Origin: Planctomycetaceae bacterium
Lineage (GTDB): Bacteria > Planctomycetota > Planctomycetia > Planctomycetales > Planctomycetaceae
Length of the DNA: 64,000 nt
NCBI GenBank assembly: GCA_021732845.1
Contig: JAKFUF010000010.1
Location: 1-64,000, forward strand
Direction: 5' to 3'
The position numbers were made by a program, and so were the translations under genes. Shown piece by piece: positions 47,048 to 54,537 of this stretch. The first letter of the stretch is position 1. Each line of letters starts with the position of its first letter. A model generated the notes under the pieces. That model was not told the DNA's origin and ran no database searches. It saw only the letters and a list, made by a program, of their open reading frames with translations.

Positions 47048-47093
47048 ACGTTGACGGGTCACATACCGGAAAACATCGAACAGCCACAACTTC

Positions 47094-47495
47094 ATGCCTG
47101 ACGCCTCTCCCATCATTGATGTCTCCCGTTGCCAACGGCTGATGGCCCACGCCTGGATGGTGCGGACATTCATCAAGCATTCTCCAGAAGTCGAAGATTT
47201 TCCCGACCTGATGGGAATTGTCCGCAGCGTGTTCGACATCTCGCGGGCGCTGGAGACTCGTGTCAACGACCCCGTCGCGTACCTCCAAATGCTGCGGCGA
47301 AAAATCGGCAAGTTGCGGAAGGCCACGGCCGAATTCGCCATCCAGGCCCCGCTTGCGTCAGACCACACGAACTTCAAGCAGGCCGTCATTTCCATGCAGT
47401 CCTGCCTGGCCGATCTGGAACAGCTCCTGCAGGCTGCTGGCACCGTGGCGTCACTTCCGGTCGTTGACGAGACGGAAGCCAACCACGAGGAGTGA
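47094..47495 (+). CDS. Small helical protein, unknown function
   Basis: A 133-residue protein that I do not recognise. It is mostly helical (HAWMVRTFIKHSPEVEDF, YLQMLRRKIGKLRKATAEF), with an acidic C-terminal end and no membrane segment. It is in the same direction as the GTPase, 46 bp apart, and the SRPBCC gene begins about 100 bp after it, so the three may form one transcript. Confidence 0.75.
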   Translation: MPDASPIIDVSRCQRLMAHAWMVRTFIKHSPEVEDFPDLMGIVRSVFDISRALETRVNDPVAYLQMLRRKIGKLRKATAEFAIQAPLASDHTNFKQAVISMQSCLADLEQLLQAAGTVASLPVVDETEANHEE

Positions 47496-47593
47496 CCTCG
47501 AAAGCTTTGGTAGCCAATGGATACGGGGGGAACGTAAGATGCAGAGACAAACACGGTCTGCGTCTTTCCCATCGAACTTCTCCCGGGCTCCCC

Positions 47594-48043
47594 ATGCCGG
47601 AATTTCTTACGAGTGTCAGCCTGAAAGCACCGCAGCAGCAGGTTTACGATTTTCTGCTGCGTCCGGAAAATGTCCTCAAGGTCAGCCCGCCAGACATCGG
47701 GCTGCAGTTCGTGCAGGCCCCCGACGTGATCCGACTGGGTTCGGTGATCGAGTTCAAGATTCAAGCCTGGGGACAAGTCCAAGTCTTTCTCCACGAGATC
47801 TCCGAACTCGTGGAGCCCAGCCGGATTGTCGAACGGCAGGTGAAGGGGTTGTTCAAACAGTGGATTCACGAGCACACCCTCGCCACTGGGGCAGACGGGA
47901 TAACGCTCGTGACGGACAAGATCGTGTTTGAGCCACCGGGCGGACTGGTGGGGATGCTGCTAACGAAGAACCGCATCCTCGATCATCTGGAAGATGGCTA
48001 TTTCCATCGGCATCAGAAGATGAAGAAGCTGCTGGAAGGGTGA
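47594..48043 (+). CDS. SRPBCC-fold protein
   Basis: A 149-residue START/Bet v1-like protein: FLTSVSLKAPQQQVYDFLLR begins the fold, a beta sheet follows, and the C-terminal helix is YFHRHQKMKKLLEG. Such proteins bind hydrophobic ligands or act as polyketide-cyclase-like enzymes. The ATG at 47594 is chosen; the upstream 34 codons are poor in similarity. It lies before a kinase gene, with a repeat arm in the 78-bp gap. Confidence 0.85.
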   Translation: MPEFLTSVSLKAPQQQVYDFLLRPENVLKVSPPDIGLQFVQAPDVIRLGSVIEFKIQAWGQVQVFLHEISELVEPSRIVERQVKGLFKQWIHEHTLATGADGITLVTDKIVFEPPGGLVGMLLTKNRILDHLEDGYFHRHQKMKKLLEG

Positions 48044-48085
48044 GGCAGCAAGGCCCGTCCCGCAATCTCGCACAACAAAGTCACG

Positions 48086-48113
48086 TTACTGTGAAATCTG
48101 AGATTTGAGATTC
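48086..48113. repeat. Single arm of the TTTCACAGT repeat family
   Basis: ACTGTGAAATCTGAGATTTG, continuing AGATT, equals the right arm of 12592-12625. No partner arm is seen within 200 bp. It ends about 9 bases before the kinase GTG. Confidence 0.75.
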
Positions 48114-48121
48114 TGCTGTCC

Positions 48122-49459
48122 GTGATCGACCCGATCGTATTTCCTGACCCTCCGAAGGACGCCAGCGGATCGCACGAAGGCGCGTATGACGCCGTTTTCG
48201 TGGGACTGCCTGTGTCGCATCCGACAACGGGGGCGAGTTCCCGCGACGAAGTCGAACTGGCGGCGACGGCGTTTCAAGAAGCCTTGCGGCGCGGCGAGCG
48301 GCCCTCCATCGAAGAGTTTGCCCGGCGGTATCCGCAGCAGGCAACGCAGATTCGGGAAATCCTGCCGCTGGTGGCGGCAATGGAGCGCTGGAAGACAAAC
48401 CGCGAGATGCAGGGTGCTCGCGCGGTCACCACCGCTCCGCCCCAGTTCGAACGCTTGGGCAACTGCCGCATCCTGCGTGAGATCGGCCGTGGCGGCATGG
48501 GCGTTGTCTTCGAAGCGGTGCAAGAACCGCTGGGACGCCGCGTGGCGGTGAAATTACTGCCCTGGCGGTTTGCCGAGAGTTCGCTGTGGCGTCGGCGGTT
48601 TCACCGCGAAGCGCGGACAACCGCACGGCTGCGGCACCGGCACATCGTGCCGGTCTATGAGTTTGGCGAGCAGGAAGGCTGGTGCTATTACGTGATGCAG
48701 TTGATCGAGGGCCTGTCGCTCGACCGGATCATCAAGCTGCTCAAGGAGCCACCGGGTGCGGTTTCGGCGCGGGAGATGGAACGGATCTTCGCGGCAGGGC
48801 CAGAGGCAGCCAAGGTCATCCACAAACCATTGACCCCCGTCCGGCCGGTGGGTGACACCGACAGCCGTGTTTTTCGGCGTGATGCGTGGGCGCAGATCGC
48901 GAAAGTCGGTCTGCAGGCAGCGGATGCGCTGCGGTACGCACATGGGCGTGGGACGCTGCACCGGGACATCAAGCCTGCCAACCTGCTTCTGGACTGCAAT
49001 GGGGCAATCTGGCTGGCGGACTTTGGCATCGCCTCTAGAAAAGACCCGCTGAGCGAGTCGGGCGAGCACTTCGGCGGCACGCTACCCTATCTGGCTCCAG
49101 AGCAACTGGACGGCCGAACGGACGAGCGGAGCGACATTTATGCCTTGGGCATCACGCTCTATGAACTCTGTACGCTGACCCCAGCGTTTGAGGGAGCCAC
49201 GCGGATTGAACTCTTGGACAAGCTGCGGCATCAGTCGCCCCGCGCGCCGCGGACGATCAATCGTCACCTCCCCGTCACGTTGGGGAGGATCCTCTTGAAG
49301 GCGACCGATAAGACACCCGAGAAGCGGTTTCAGACCGCCGGCGATCTGCTGCAGGCGCTGCGGCGGTTCCACCGACAACTGCTTGGTCAGGAACCACAGC
49401 CGCCGAAGTCACCGTTGGGCAACCTGTTCGGCGGCCTCTTCGGAAAGCAGGATCCGTAA
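48122..49459 (+). CDS. Soluble Ser/Thr protein kinase
   Basis: A 445-residue kinase with no membrane segment. Residues 45-100 (FQEALRRGERPSIEEFARRY) are a short helical domain found before kinase domains in other planctomycete proteins. The kinase core runs about 113-425: GRGGMGVVFEA, AVKLL, HRDIKPANL and DFG (LADFGIAS), with APEQL in place of SPE. An insert of about 45 residues lies before the HRD region. A GTG start at 48122 immediately follows a repeat arm; no other in-frame start precedes the N-terminal domain. Confidence 0.88.
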   Translation: MIDPIVFPDPPKDASGSHEGAYDAVFVGLPVSHPTTGASSRDEVELAATAFQEALRRGERPSIEEFARRYPQQATQIREILPLVAAMERWKTNREMQGARAVTTAPPQFERLGNCRILREIGRGGMGVVFEAVQEPLGRRVAVKLLPWRFAESSLWRRRFHREARTTARLRHRHIVPVYEFGEQEGWCYYVMQLIEGLSLDRIIKLLKEPPGAVSAREMERIFAAGPEAAKVIHKPLTPVRPVGDTDSRVFRRDAWAQIAKVGLQAADALRYAHGRGTLHRDIKPANLLLDCNGAIWLADFGIASRKDPLSESGEHFGGTLPYLAPEQLDGRTDERSDIYALGITLYELCTLTPAFEGATRIELLDKLRHQSPRAPRTINRHLPVTLGRILLKATDKTPEKRFQTAGDLLQALRRFHRQLLGQEPQPPKSPLGNLFGGLFGKQDP

Positions 49460-49527
49460 GCCGGGCAGCGGTCTTTCGCCACTGATGGCGTCAGCCTAGG
49501 CCATCACCCGACGGACCCGCCCGCCGT

Positions 49528-49746
49528 TCAAATCACGCCGCCATGGGTGCGGTAGGGGGTGGCGAAGTCGGGGGCGTCCAAGCCCCAGATCCGCTCCCAG
49601 ATGTCCGGGATGTGACGCAGGCCTTCCGACGTGTAGATCAGTTCTTTGGCCCGGGTGTCGGGGCTGGAACTGTAAATCGGCAGAATGCAGCCGACATTGA
49701 TCAGTACACTCAGCGCGAGCAATCCGCTCAACAGCAGAGATCGCAT
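49528..49746 (-). CDS. Small lipoprotein, unknown function
   Basis: A 72-residue protein: SLLLSGLLALSVLINVGC is a signal with a lipobox (NVGC) whose cysteine is near residue 20. The mature part is about 53 residues. GGAGG lies six bases before the ATG at 49746. The family is not recognised; it has the length and layout of small outer- or inner-membrane lipoproteins. Confidence 0.7.
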   Translation of the reverse strand: MRSLLLSGLLALSVLINVGCILPIYSSSPDTRAKELIYTSEGLRHIPDIWERIWGLDAPDFATPYRTHGGVI

Positions 49747-49884
49747 CGGAATCCTCCGAGAATGACCAGTCCTTGATCGCGTCGTGGCTCTGCCATCCAG
49801 AACCACGATTTCCATGCAGCGAAGATTCGTTTGCGGGGCTGAAAGTCCGCGAATGCGGGCTTGGAAGGGATTCGGTGTGAGCTG

Positions 49885-50280
49885 CTAAAGCGTCTCGTCC
49901 GCAGTAGTTGCGACAACAGGAACCGGTTCGATCGACGGTGCTGGCACGTCTTCCAAGACCTGACCGTTCTGGCTCTGCTGCGCCTCTCTCGCGGCTTGTT
50001 CTTCAAGCAGCCGCACGCGTTCTTCCATCTCTTTGCCGGGCTTGAAAGTCACGACGTACTTCTCCGGAACAAACACTTTGTCGCCCGTCCGGGGATTCCG
50101 CGCCTTCCTCGCCGCACGCTTCTTCACCTCAAACACACCGAAATTGCGGAGTTCAATCCGCTTTTCGGCAATCAGCGTTTCGACAATGGCGTCGAAAGTC
50201 TTCTGCACGATTTCCTTGGTCTTGAGTTGAGTCAGACCAATTTCGTCGGAGATCGCCTTGACGATTTCTTTCTTTGTCAC
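49885..50280 (-). CDS. HU-family DNA-binding protein with acidic C-terminal tail
   Basis: A 131-residue HU/IHF protein. The N-terminal 90 residues are a standard HU subunit: [19 protein letters not shown], then GFGVFEV-type [20 protein letters not shown] with the proline-tipped DNA-binding arm, then [13 protein letters not shown] tail of about 40 residues rich in Glu, Gln and Pro follows, which is uncommon. GTG start with AGGAGA 8 bases upstream. It packages DNA as a dimer. Confidence 0.92.
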   Translation of the reverse strand: MTKKEIVKAISDEIGLTQLKTKEIVQKTFDAIVETLIAEKRIELRNFGVFEVKKRAARKARNPRTGDKVFVPEKYVVTFKPGKEMEERVRLLEEQAAREAQQSQNGQVLEDVPAPSIEPVPVVATTADETL

Positions 50281-50498
50281 GACTCGATTCTCCTAGAGGC
50301 GTCGTCCGCTAGCCCGTCCACTGAGTCAGCATCACAGTGTTTTAACTGTAATGCCTTGTGAGACTTAGTGTCAAGCCAACTCAACGCCCCGCGAAAAAAT
50401 CGATGGAAGCCTGCCTCCGGCGGGTGGAAGGTCCACAACACCGGGTGAATGCATCCTGCCAATCGTTATCGGCGTTACATTCGGCAAACTTTGACAAT

Positions 50499-50930
50499 TC
50501 AGGTTGATTTCTCGAAAACTCCTGGTTCCTTGGCCATTTCCTTCAGGAAATGGTGCAGGGGGCGATATTCCCACGGTGCTTCCGCCGTGGCATGCGCCGT
50601 TTTGAGCTGCGCCAGGTACTTCTCCGTCAACTGCTCGCCCACGCCGGCGTAATTCGGATCACAAAAATACACCCGACAGCCAAATGGCCTCCGCTCCCGC
50701 GCGGTGCACAGGCCTCCGATTTGGAAAGGGCAGGTGGCGTCATCGACAACCGACCCGGCTGGCAGCCCATCTTCCAGCAGCAACTCGGCTTCTGTCCGCG
50801 AGATGAACAGCGTGTGCCCATACTCGCGAAACCGGCAGCAGCGGCCGCTCAGTTCACAGACCGGTGCCGCCGCCGCAACATCCGCCGCCAGTGCCTCATA
50901 GATCTCCAGCAATGCCGCGCGCGTGGTCAA
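50499..50930 (-). CDS. YkgJ-type cysteine-cluster protein (second of pair)
   Basis: A 143-residue protein: CELSGRCCRF holds a GxCC-like motif, ATCPFQIGGLCTARERRPFGCR provides further Cys residues, and CRVYFCDP gives another. This is the layout of the YkgJ family, which binds metal or an Fe-S cluster. A TTG start overlaps the stop of the first gene by 4 bases (TTGA). Function is unknown. Confidence 0.8.
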   Translation of the reverse strand: MTTRAALLEIYEALAADVAAAAPVCELSGRCCRFREYGHTLFISRTEAELLLEDGLPAGSVVDDATCPFQIGGLCTARERRPFGCRVYFCDPNYAGVGEQLTEKYLAQLKTAHATAEAPWEYRPLHHFLKEMAKEPGVFEKST

Positions 50931-51343
50931 ATGCGGATGACCGCCTTCTGAGCCTCGATATGCTCAATTTGATGGAGCTTGCCCTGTCCCGCGCCGGGGC
51001 AACCAGGTTTGATCGCCTCCCAGTCTTCAGGCGTCTCCAGGTTTGAATCCCAGAACGGCCAGGTACGGCACTGCCGCGGCCGCACGGGGTAGATCGTACA
51101 CCCCCGCCCCTGTCCGTCAAAAAATGTGCAGTCGCCGTTGGCGAATTCTTTGAGGCTCGTGCGCCGGCCCACCAGCCGCGTGTGCTCAAGCTTCATTTCG
51201 CCAATCGACTTGCCGATGTACTCGGCAATTTTTTGCTGCTCCTCCTGAGTCACCCAGACCACACCTTCCGCGCCTGTGCAGCAGTTGCCGCACTGTGTGC
51301 AAGTGAAGGCCAGACCGTCCTTGTACCACGGTTCGTCAGCCAT
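50927..51343 (-). CDS. YkgJ-family cysteine-cluster protein (first of pair)
   Basis: A 138-residue YkgJ protein: CTQCGNCC is the diagnostic cluster near residue 15; CTIYPVRPRQCRTWPFW is the second conserved block; GCPGAGQG is the third. It probably binds a zinc or Fe-S centre. It starts with an ATG at 51343 and is divergent from the MarR gene, 148 bp away. It is followed by a second YkgJ-type gene through a 4-base overlap. Confidence 0.9.
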   Translation of the reverse strand: MADEPWYKDGLAFTCTQCGNCCTGAEGVVWVTQEEQQKIAEYIGKSIGEMKLEHTRLVGRRTSLKEFANGDCTFFDGQGRGCTIYPVRPRQCRTWPFWDSNLETPEDWEAIKPGCPGAGQGKLHQIEHIEAQKAVIRI

Positions 51344-51419
51344 TGTTGAAGGTTCCCGCTGGTCAGTCGTTCGCCAAACCCATGAATTATCATTCTATCG
51401 AATTCCGCAAGTGCCGTGC

Positions 51420-51439
51420 ATCTCAGCGGAAACTGAGAT
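51420..51439. promoter_or_regulatory. Palindrome upstream of the MarR gene
   Basis: ATCTCAG (51420-51426) and CTGAGAT (51433-51439) are perfect inverted arms 6 bases apart, in the intergenic region between the divergent MarR and YkgJ genes. The size suits a dimeric MarR protein. Confidence 0.5.
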
Positions 51440-51491
51440 AACTTGCGCGGGTGGCGCAGATCCCTTGTCCGAAATCCTGGAACCCTGATGC

Positions 51492-51953
51492 ATGACTGAC
51501 ACGTCCGCCTCCTCTCCCAGGTTCGACTCGCTGGAGCAGGAGGCGTACCTCAACTTGTGGCGGACCTACGACCGGTTGCGGGCGATTGAAGATGAGCTGT
51601 TCGACCGGTTCGATCTCACCGCCCAGCAATACAACGCCCTGCGGCTGCTGAAAGTGGTCCATCCGGGCACGCTGCCCACGCTCAAGTTGGGCTCGAAGCT
51701 CATTTCCCGCGCCCCCGACATGACGCGGCTGCTCGACAAGCTGGAAAAGCGAAACCTCATCGAGCGGCAGCGGCTGCCGGGAAATCGCCGCGTGGTGGAG
51801 GTCGGCATCGCCCCCGCCGGCATGGCCCTCCTCGAAGAACTCGCCCCGCTGGTGCTGGAGTGTCACCGCCGCCAACTCGGCCACGTCGACCCGACCACGC
51901 TGCAGGAACTGGTCACGCTGTTGCACCGCGTTCGACTGCCGCATGAGGCATGA
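51492..51953 (+). CDS. MarR-family transcriptional regulator
   Basis: A 153-residue winged-helix regulator. LNLWRTYDRLRAIEDELFDR begins the dimer helix; FDLTAQQYNALRLL precedes the recognition region SKLISRAPDMTRLLDKLEKR; the wing is ERQRLPGNRRVVEVGI. It binds DNA as a dimer and usually responds to small molecules or oxidants. The palindrome at 51420-51439 is a candidate self-regulatory site. Confidence 0.92.
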   Translation: MTDTSASSPRFDSLEQEAYLNLWRTYDRLRAIEDELFDRFDLTAQQYNALRLLKVVHPGTLPTLKLGSKLISRAPDMTRLLDKLEKRNLIERQRLPGNRRVVEVGIAPAGMALLEELAPLVLECHRRQLGHVDPTTLQELVTLLHRVRLPHEA

Positions 51954-52016
51954 CATTGCCCGGCCAGAGACCGCAAAGTAGCCGAGTCACTCCGTGACTC
52001 GACACTACTCAGCGCG

Positions 52017-52264
52017 CGGGCTTCGTCCGGAACCCAACCCGGAGTGGACGATCGTCAGCCCCAAGGGGGCAAAATTCGACAGCCCAGGGCGAAGTTGGCA
52101 ACGCCAACGGAGCCCTGGGTTCAACGACAACGAACGACAGAGCCCCAAGCGGGGCGTGACCAGTGAAGTTTGTCGGATGTTGAATGAATCTCACCCCGTT
52201 GGGGCTGTATTTCTAACTCCGACTCCGACCCAGGGCTCCGCCGACATCCGTCGGCTGCGCCCTG
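52017..52264. repeat. Long intergenic repeat, copy B (inverted partner of 55-303)
   Basis: The reverse-complement counterpart of 55-303. It lies between the converging MarR and hypothetical genes and fills most of 51957-52278, which holds no other gene. Confidence 0.85.
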
Positions 52265-52278
52265 ACACCACGAACTCC

Positions 52279-52689
52279 TCAAGGCGTGTCGCGACTTTCC
52301 AGCGTGTTAATTACCGCATGCTCCGGAAACTTCTTGTGCTCCAACCGGTGGCACAGAATTTCGACGGCACCCGGCTGCTCCAGAAACTCGGCGATGGCTT
52401 GATATGCCGCGGGGTCAGCCAGGGCCGCGACGAATGGGGTGAAGAAGTGCATGGATTGTGCCGTGAGGTAGTTCATCGGCCGCACCGATTCCAGGAACAT
52501 CATTGCTGGCAACTGCATCCCTCGGGCTTCGATGGCCAGGCACAACCGTTCGACCAGCGCCTGCTGCGCGGGAGTCATCACGGTGGCCTCTGGCGGCGGC
52601 ACCGCGAACGCATGTTTGAGCCACTGCCAGTTCAAGGGAACTCCGCGGAATTGATCGATTGAAGGCCTTCTGGGACCGACGCTGCTCAC
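52279..52689 (-). CDS. Small conserved-type protein, unknown function
   Basis: A 136-residue protein that I do not recognise. It begins with a GTG at 52689 overlapping the stop of the preceding small gene (GTGA). It is mostly helical (MTPAQQALVERLCLAIEARG, AYQAIAEFLEQPGAVEILCH), with no catalytic motif. An ATG 37 codons on is an alternative start. It is likely the last gene of a three-gene unit with the PAP2 gene. Confidence 0.7.
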   Translation of the reverse strand: MSSVGPRRPSIDQFRGVPLNWQWLKHAFAVPPPEATVMTPAQQALVERLCLAIEARGMQLPAMMFLESVRPMNYLTAQSMHFFTPFVAALADPAAYQAIAEFLEQPGAVEILCHRLEHKKFPEHAVINTLESRDTP

Positions 52690-52889
52690 CGTTCTTGTGG
52701 CTCAGCCGCCAACCTGCGAATCGCGTCCTCGTTCAACCGTGCCAGCCGCACAACTTCCGAAATCGTGGCTCCCATTTGCTCATAAAAGCCACAGCCACTG
52801 GCTTGCCGGCCGAGCAGTTGATGCAGGAAAAAAGTCCCAACCCCTGACGCGGCGTGTGGATTGCCCGGCCGCCCGCTGAAACGCAGCAC
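52686..52889 (-). CDS. Small GTG-start protein between PAP2 gene and 136-residue gene
   Basis: A 67-residue frame. GTG at 52889 lies 10 bases after the PAP2 stop and its TGA overlaps the next GTG by 4 bases (GTGA). Predicted features are an early glycine/proline-rich stretch and a C-terminal helix (EVVRLARLNEDAIRRLAAE). The tight coupling on both sides and a typical residue content support it, although the frame is short. Confidence 0.45.
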   Translation of the reverse strand: MLRFSGRPGNPHAASGVGTFFLHQLLGRQASGCGFYEQMGATISEVVRLARLNEDAIRRLAAEPQER

Positions 52890-52899
52890 AATCCTGTTG

Positions 52900-54057
52900 T
52901 TACCGGCGGAACTCCATGCCGAGTCCAATCCCATTTCCGATGGGTATTGGCACCAGGGAGAAATGTTCGTTCCCTGTCTGTGTGGTGTCGATTGCCGCAC
53001 TGGCGGCGAAGGCAATGAACCATCCCAGACAGACCTGGGAAAAGTAGTGGGCGTCGTCGTTGAGGCGGCTGATTCCCGGCAGGGCAGAAGCGGCGTACAG
53101 CCCAGTTTTCAGCAGTGGGTTTTCGGTCATCCGGGCGGCCGTCAGAAATGGGACGGCACCGACAAAGGCGTGCCCGCTGACTCCGTTGTTGTCCTGGAAG
53201 AAATTCCAATGCGACGAAGGCTCGCGGCTCGTCTCGTTGGGTCGGGAACCACCAGTTGCCTGCTGCATCACAAGCATAAACGGGGCGCCCACCGCGAGTG
53301 TCCGCATCCCGCGGCCTCCCCACTCTCCAACCGTTTCTTTTCCAGGAATGTCACCCGGCACAAGGTTCCATGCGGCTGCGCCGGCGAGGACTGGAATGGT
53401 GTAGAGGCCGTTCCCAAACGGCTTGATAAACGACGCTGCACGGTCGGTTTCGCGAGAGCGAAAGTCGCGCTGGTATTCTTCCTCAAATTCCTGATCGAAG
53501 TTGGTGTTCGCCATGGCCGCACCGCCGCCAAAGGCCAGCGCCAAATAGGTCAGGCTGGCGCGTCCGTAAAAGTTCCGGTGGTCTTCAACCACATGCGACC
53601 AGACATCCCGCGGCAGCTTCTCACGCAGCGGCTGGTCTCGCGAGTCTTCAATGAACCAGGTGGGTTCTGTGTAAACACCATGGCTCGGCGGCAGATTCCC
53701 CGCCTCCACTGAACTTGCCGGCTCGGCCACGGCTGGCTCGGGTTCGCTTTGTGCGCGAAAGACCTGTTGCGGCGAACTGAGGCAGAAATTCTTGTGCACG
53801 GTCGAGTCGCGTGCCACTGAATCAGGTGGCATACCGCTCCTGTCGAATTTGGCGGATGGAGCAACGATTGTCTTCGCAGCGGGTGTGGCCGCTGGCAAAT
53901 GCTGGCCCATTGGCGGCATGAGCAGCCCGTGCGGGCTGCGATCCACGAAAGTCGAGACGTTTGACTGGCAGCCACAGACGCTGAGCAAAATCAGGATATT
54001 GATCGCGCGGGTCAAAACAGATCGCGACCCGGCAACAAGGCTTACAACAGCTCGCAT
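52900..54057 (-). CDS. PAP2-superfamily phosphatase, probable lipoprotein
   Basis: A 385-residue protein with an N-terminal signal ending in a lipobox-like LSVCGC. A variable region of about 140 residues is followed by the PAP2 domain (about 195-370). The domain holds the motif-1 region GGSRP, motif 2 SGHAF, and motif 3 SRLNDDAHYFSQV (here Asn-Asp in place of Val-Tyr, with His retained). The family removes phosphate from lipids or small molecules. The ATG at 54057 is preferred, because a longer frame starts before any signal. It is probably a lipid-phosphate phosphatase of the envelope. Confidence 0.85.
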   Translation of the reverse strand: MRAVVSLVAGSRSVLTRAINILILLSVCGCQSNVSTFVDRSPHGLLMPPMGQHLPAATPAAKTIVAPSAKFDRSGMPPDSVARDSTVHKNFCLSSPQQVFRAQSEPEPAVAEPASSVEAGNLPPSHGVYTEPTWFIEDSRDQPLREKLPRDVWSHVVEDHRNFYGRASLTYLALAFGGGAAMANTNFDQEFEEEYQRDFRSRETDRAASFIKPFGNGLYTIPVLAGAAAWNLVPGDIPGKETVGEWGGRGMRTLAVGAPFMLVMQQATGGSRPNETSREPSSHWNFFQDNNGVSGHAFVGAVPFLTAARMTENPLLKTGLYAASALPGISRLNDDAHYFSQVCLGWFIAFAASAAIDTTQTGNEHFSLVPIPIGNGIGLGMEFRR

Positions 54058-54182
54058 GTGGAATCCGCTCCCGCAGTGTTGGCGGTCTGCGCGCGCCTGC
54101 CCGAGGCCATGTTCGTTCCACGGCGTCATTTGGATTGGCCGCAACGTCTGCTGTGGCTATGGAGATGGAGAGTCGCGGGCTT

Positions 54183-54398
54183 TTACGGCGAAATGCCGGA
54201 ATCGTCAATATGGGAGAAGGGCCAGCGGACGTTTCTAAACTCGAATTCATCGAGTTCGATCGGCAGCACACCTCCGACTGGATTCGCGATGCACATCGGA
54301 GTCACCGGTGTCTGCCCCGTGCCGGGCTTGAACCGGCACTTCGGGCATTCACGGGCCGGGGATTTTGCGGTCGTGCGCGGGGAAGCAAGAAATGCCAA
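54183..54398 (-). CDS. Possible small cysteine-motif protein
   Basis: A TTG-start frame of 71 residues with strong GC bias at third codon positions. It contains RECPKCRFKPGTG, a CxxC motif, and one later Cys (PMCIANPVGG). The end is FEFRNVRWPFSHIDD. I do not recognise it. Weak points: TTG start, no clear ribosome site, no known relative. A tRNA-like T-arm at 54316-54345 falls inside it and was rejected. The remaining 54058-54537 is unassigned. Confidence 0.35.
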   Translation of the reverse strand: MAFLASPRTTAKSPARECPKCRFKPGTGQTPVTPMCIANPVGGVLPIELDEFEFRNVRWPFSHIDDSGISP

Positions 54399-54537
54399 GA
54401 AAAGATAACTTGTGAATATTACAGTGTCACAATGCTCGAAATCTCTATGGTAAGGACCCGTCCAAGGCCGAGTGCGAAAACAACGAGATGAATGGAATAG
54501 TTCGCAGACGGACGTGAGCGGTCCCATGGCGTGGTGC

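Noticed and set aside
54316-54345. tRNA-like T-arm (GCCGGTTCAAGCCCGGC on the minus strand)
   Set aside because: No matching acceptor stem, D-arm or anticodon arm lies at the right distance; a coding frame explains the sequence better.
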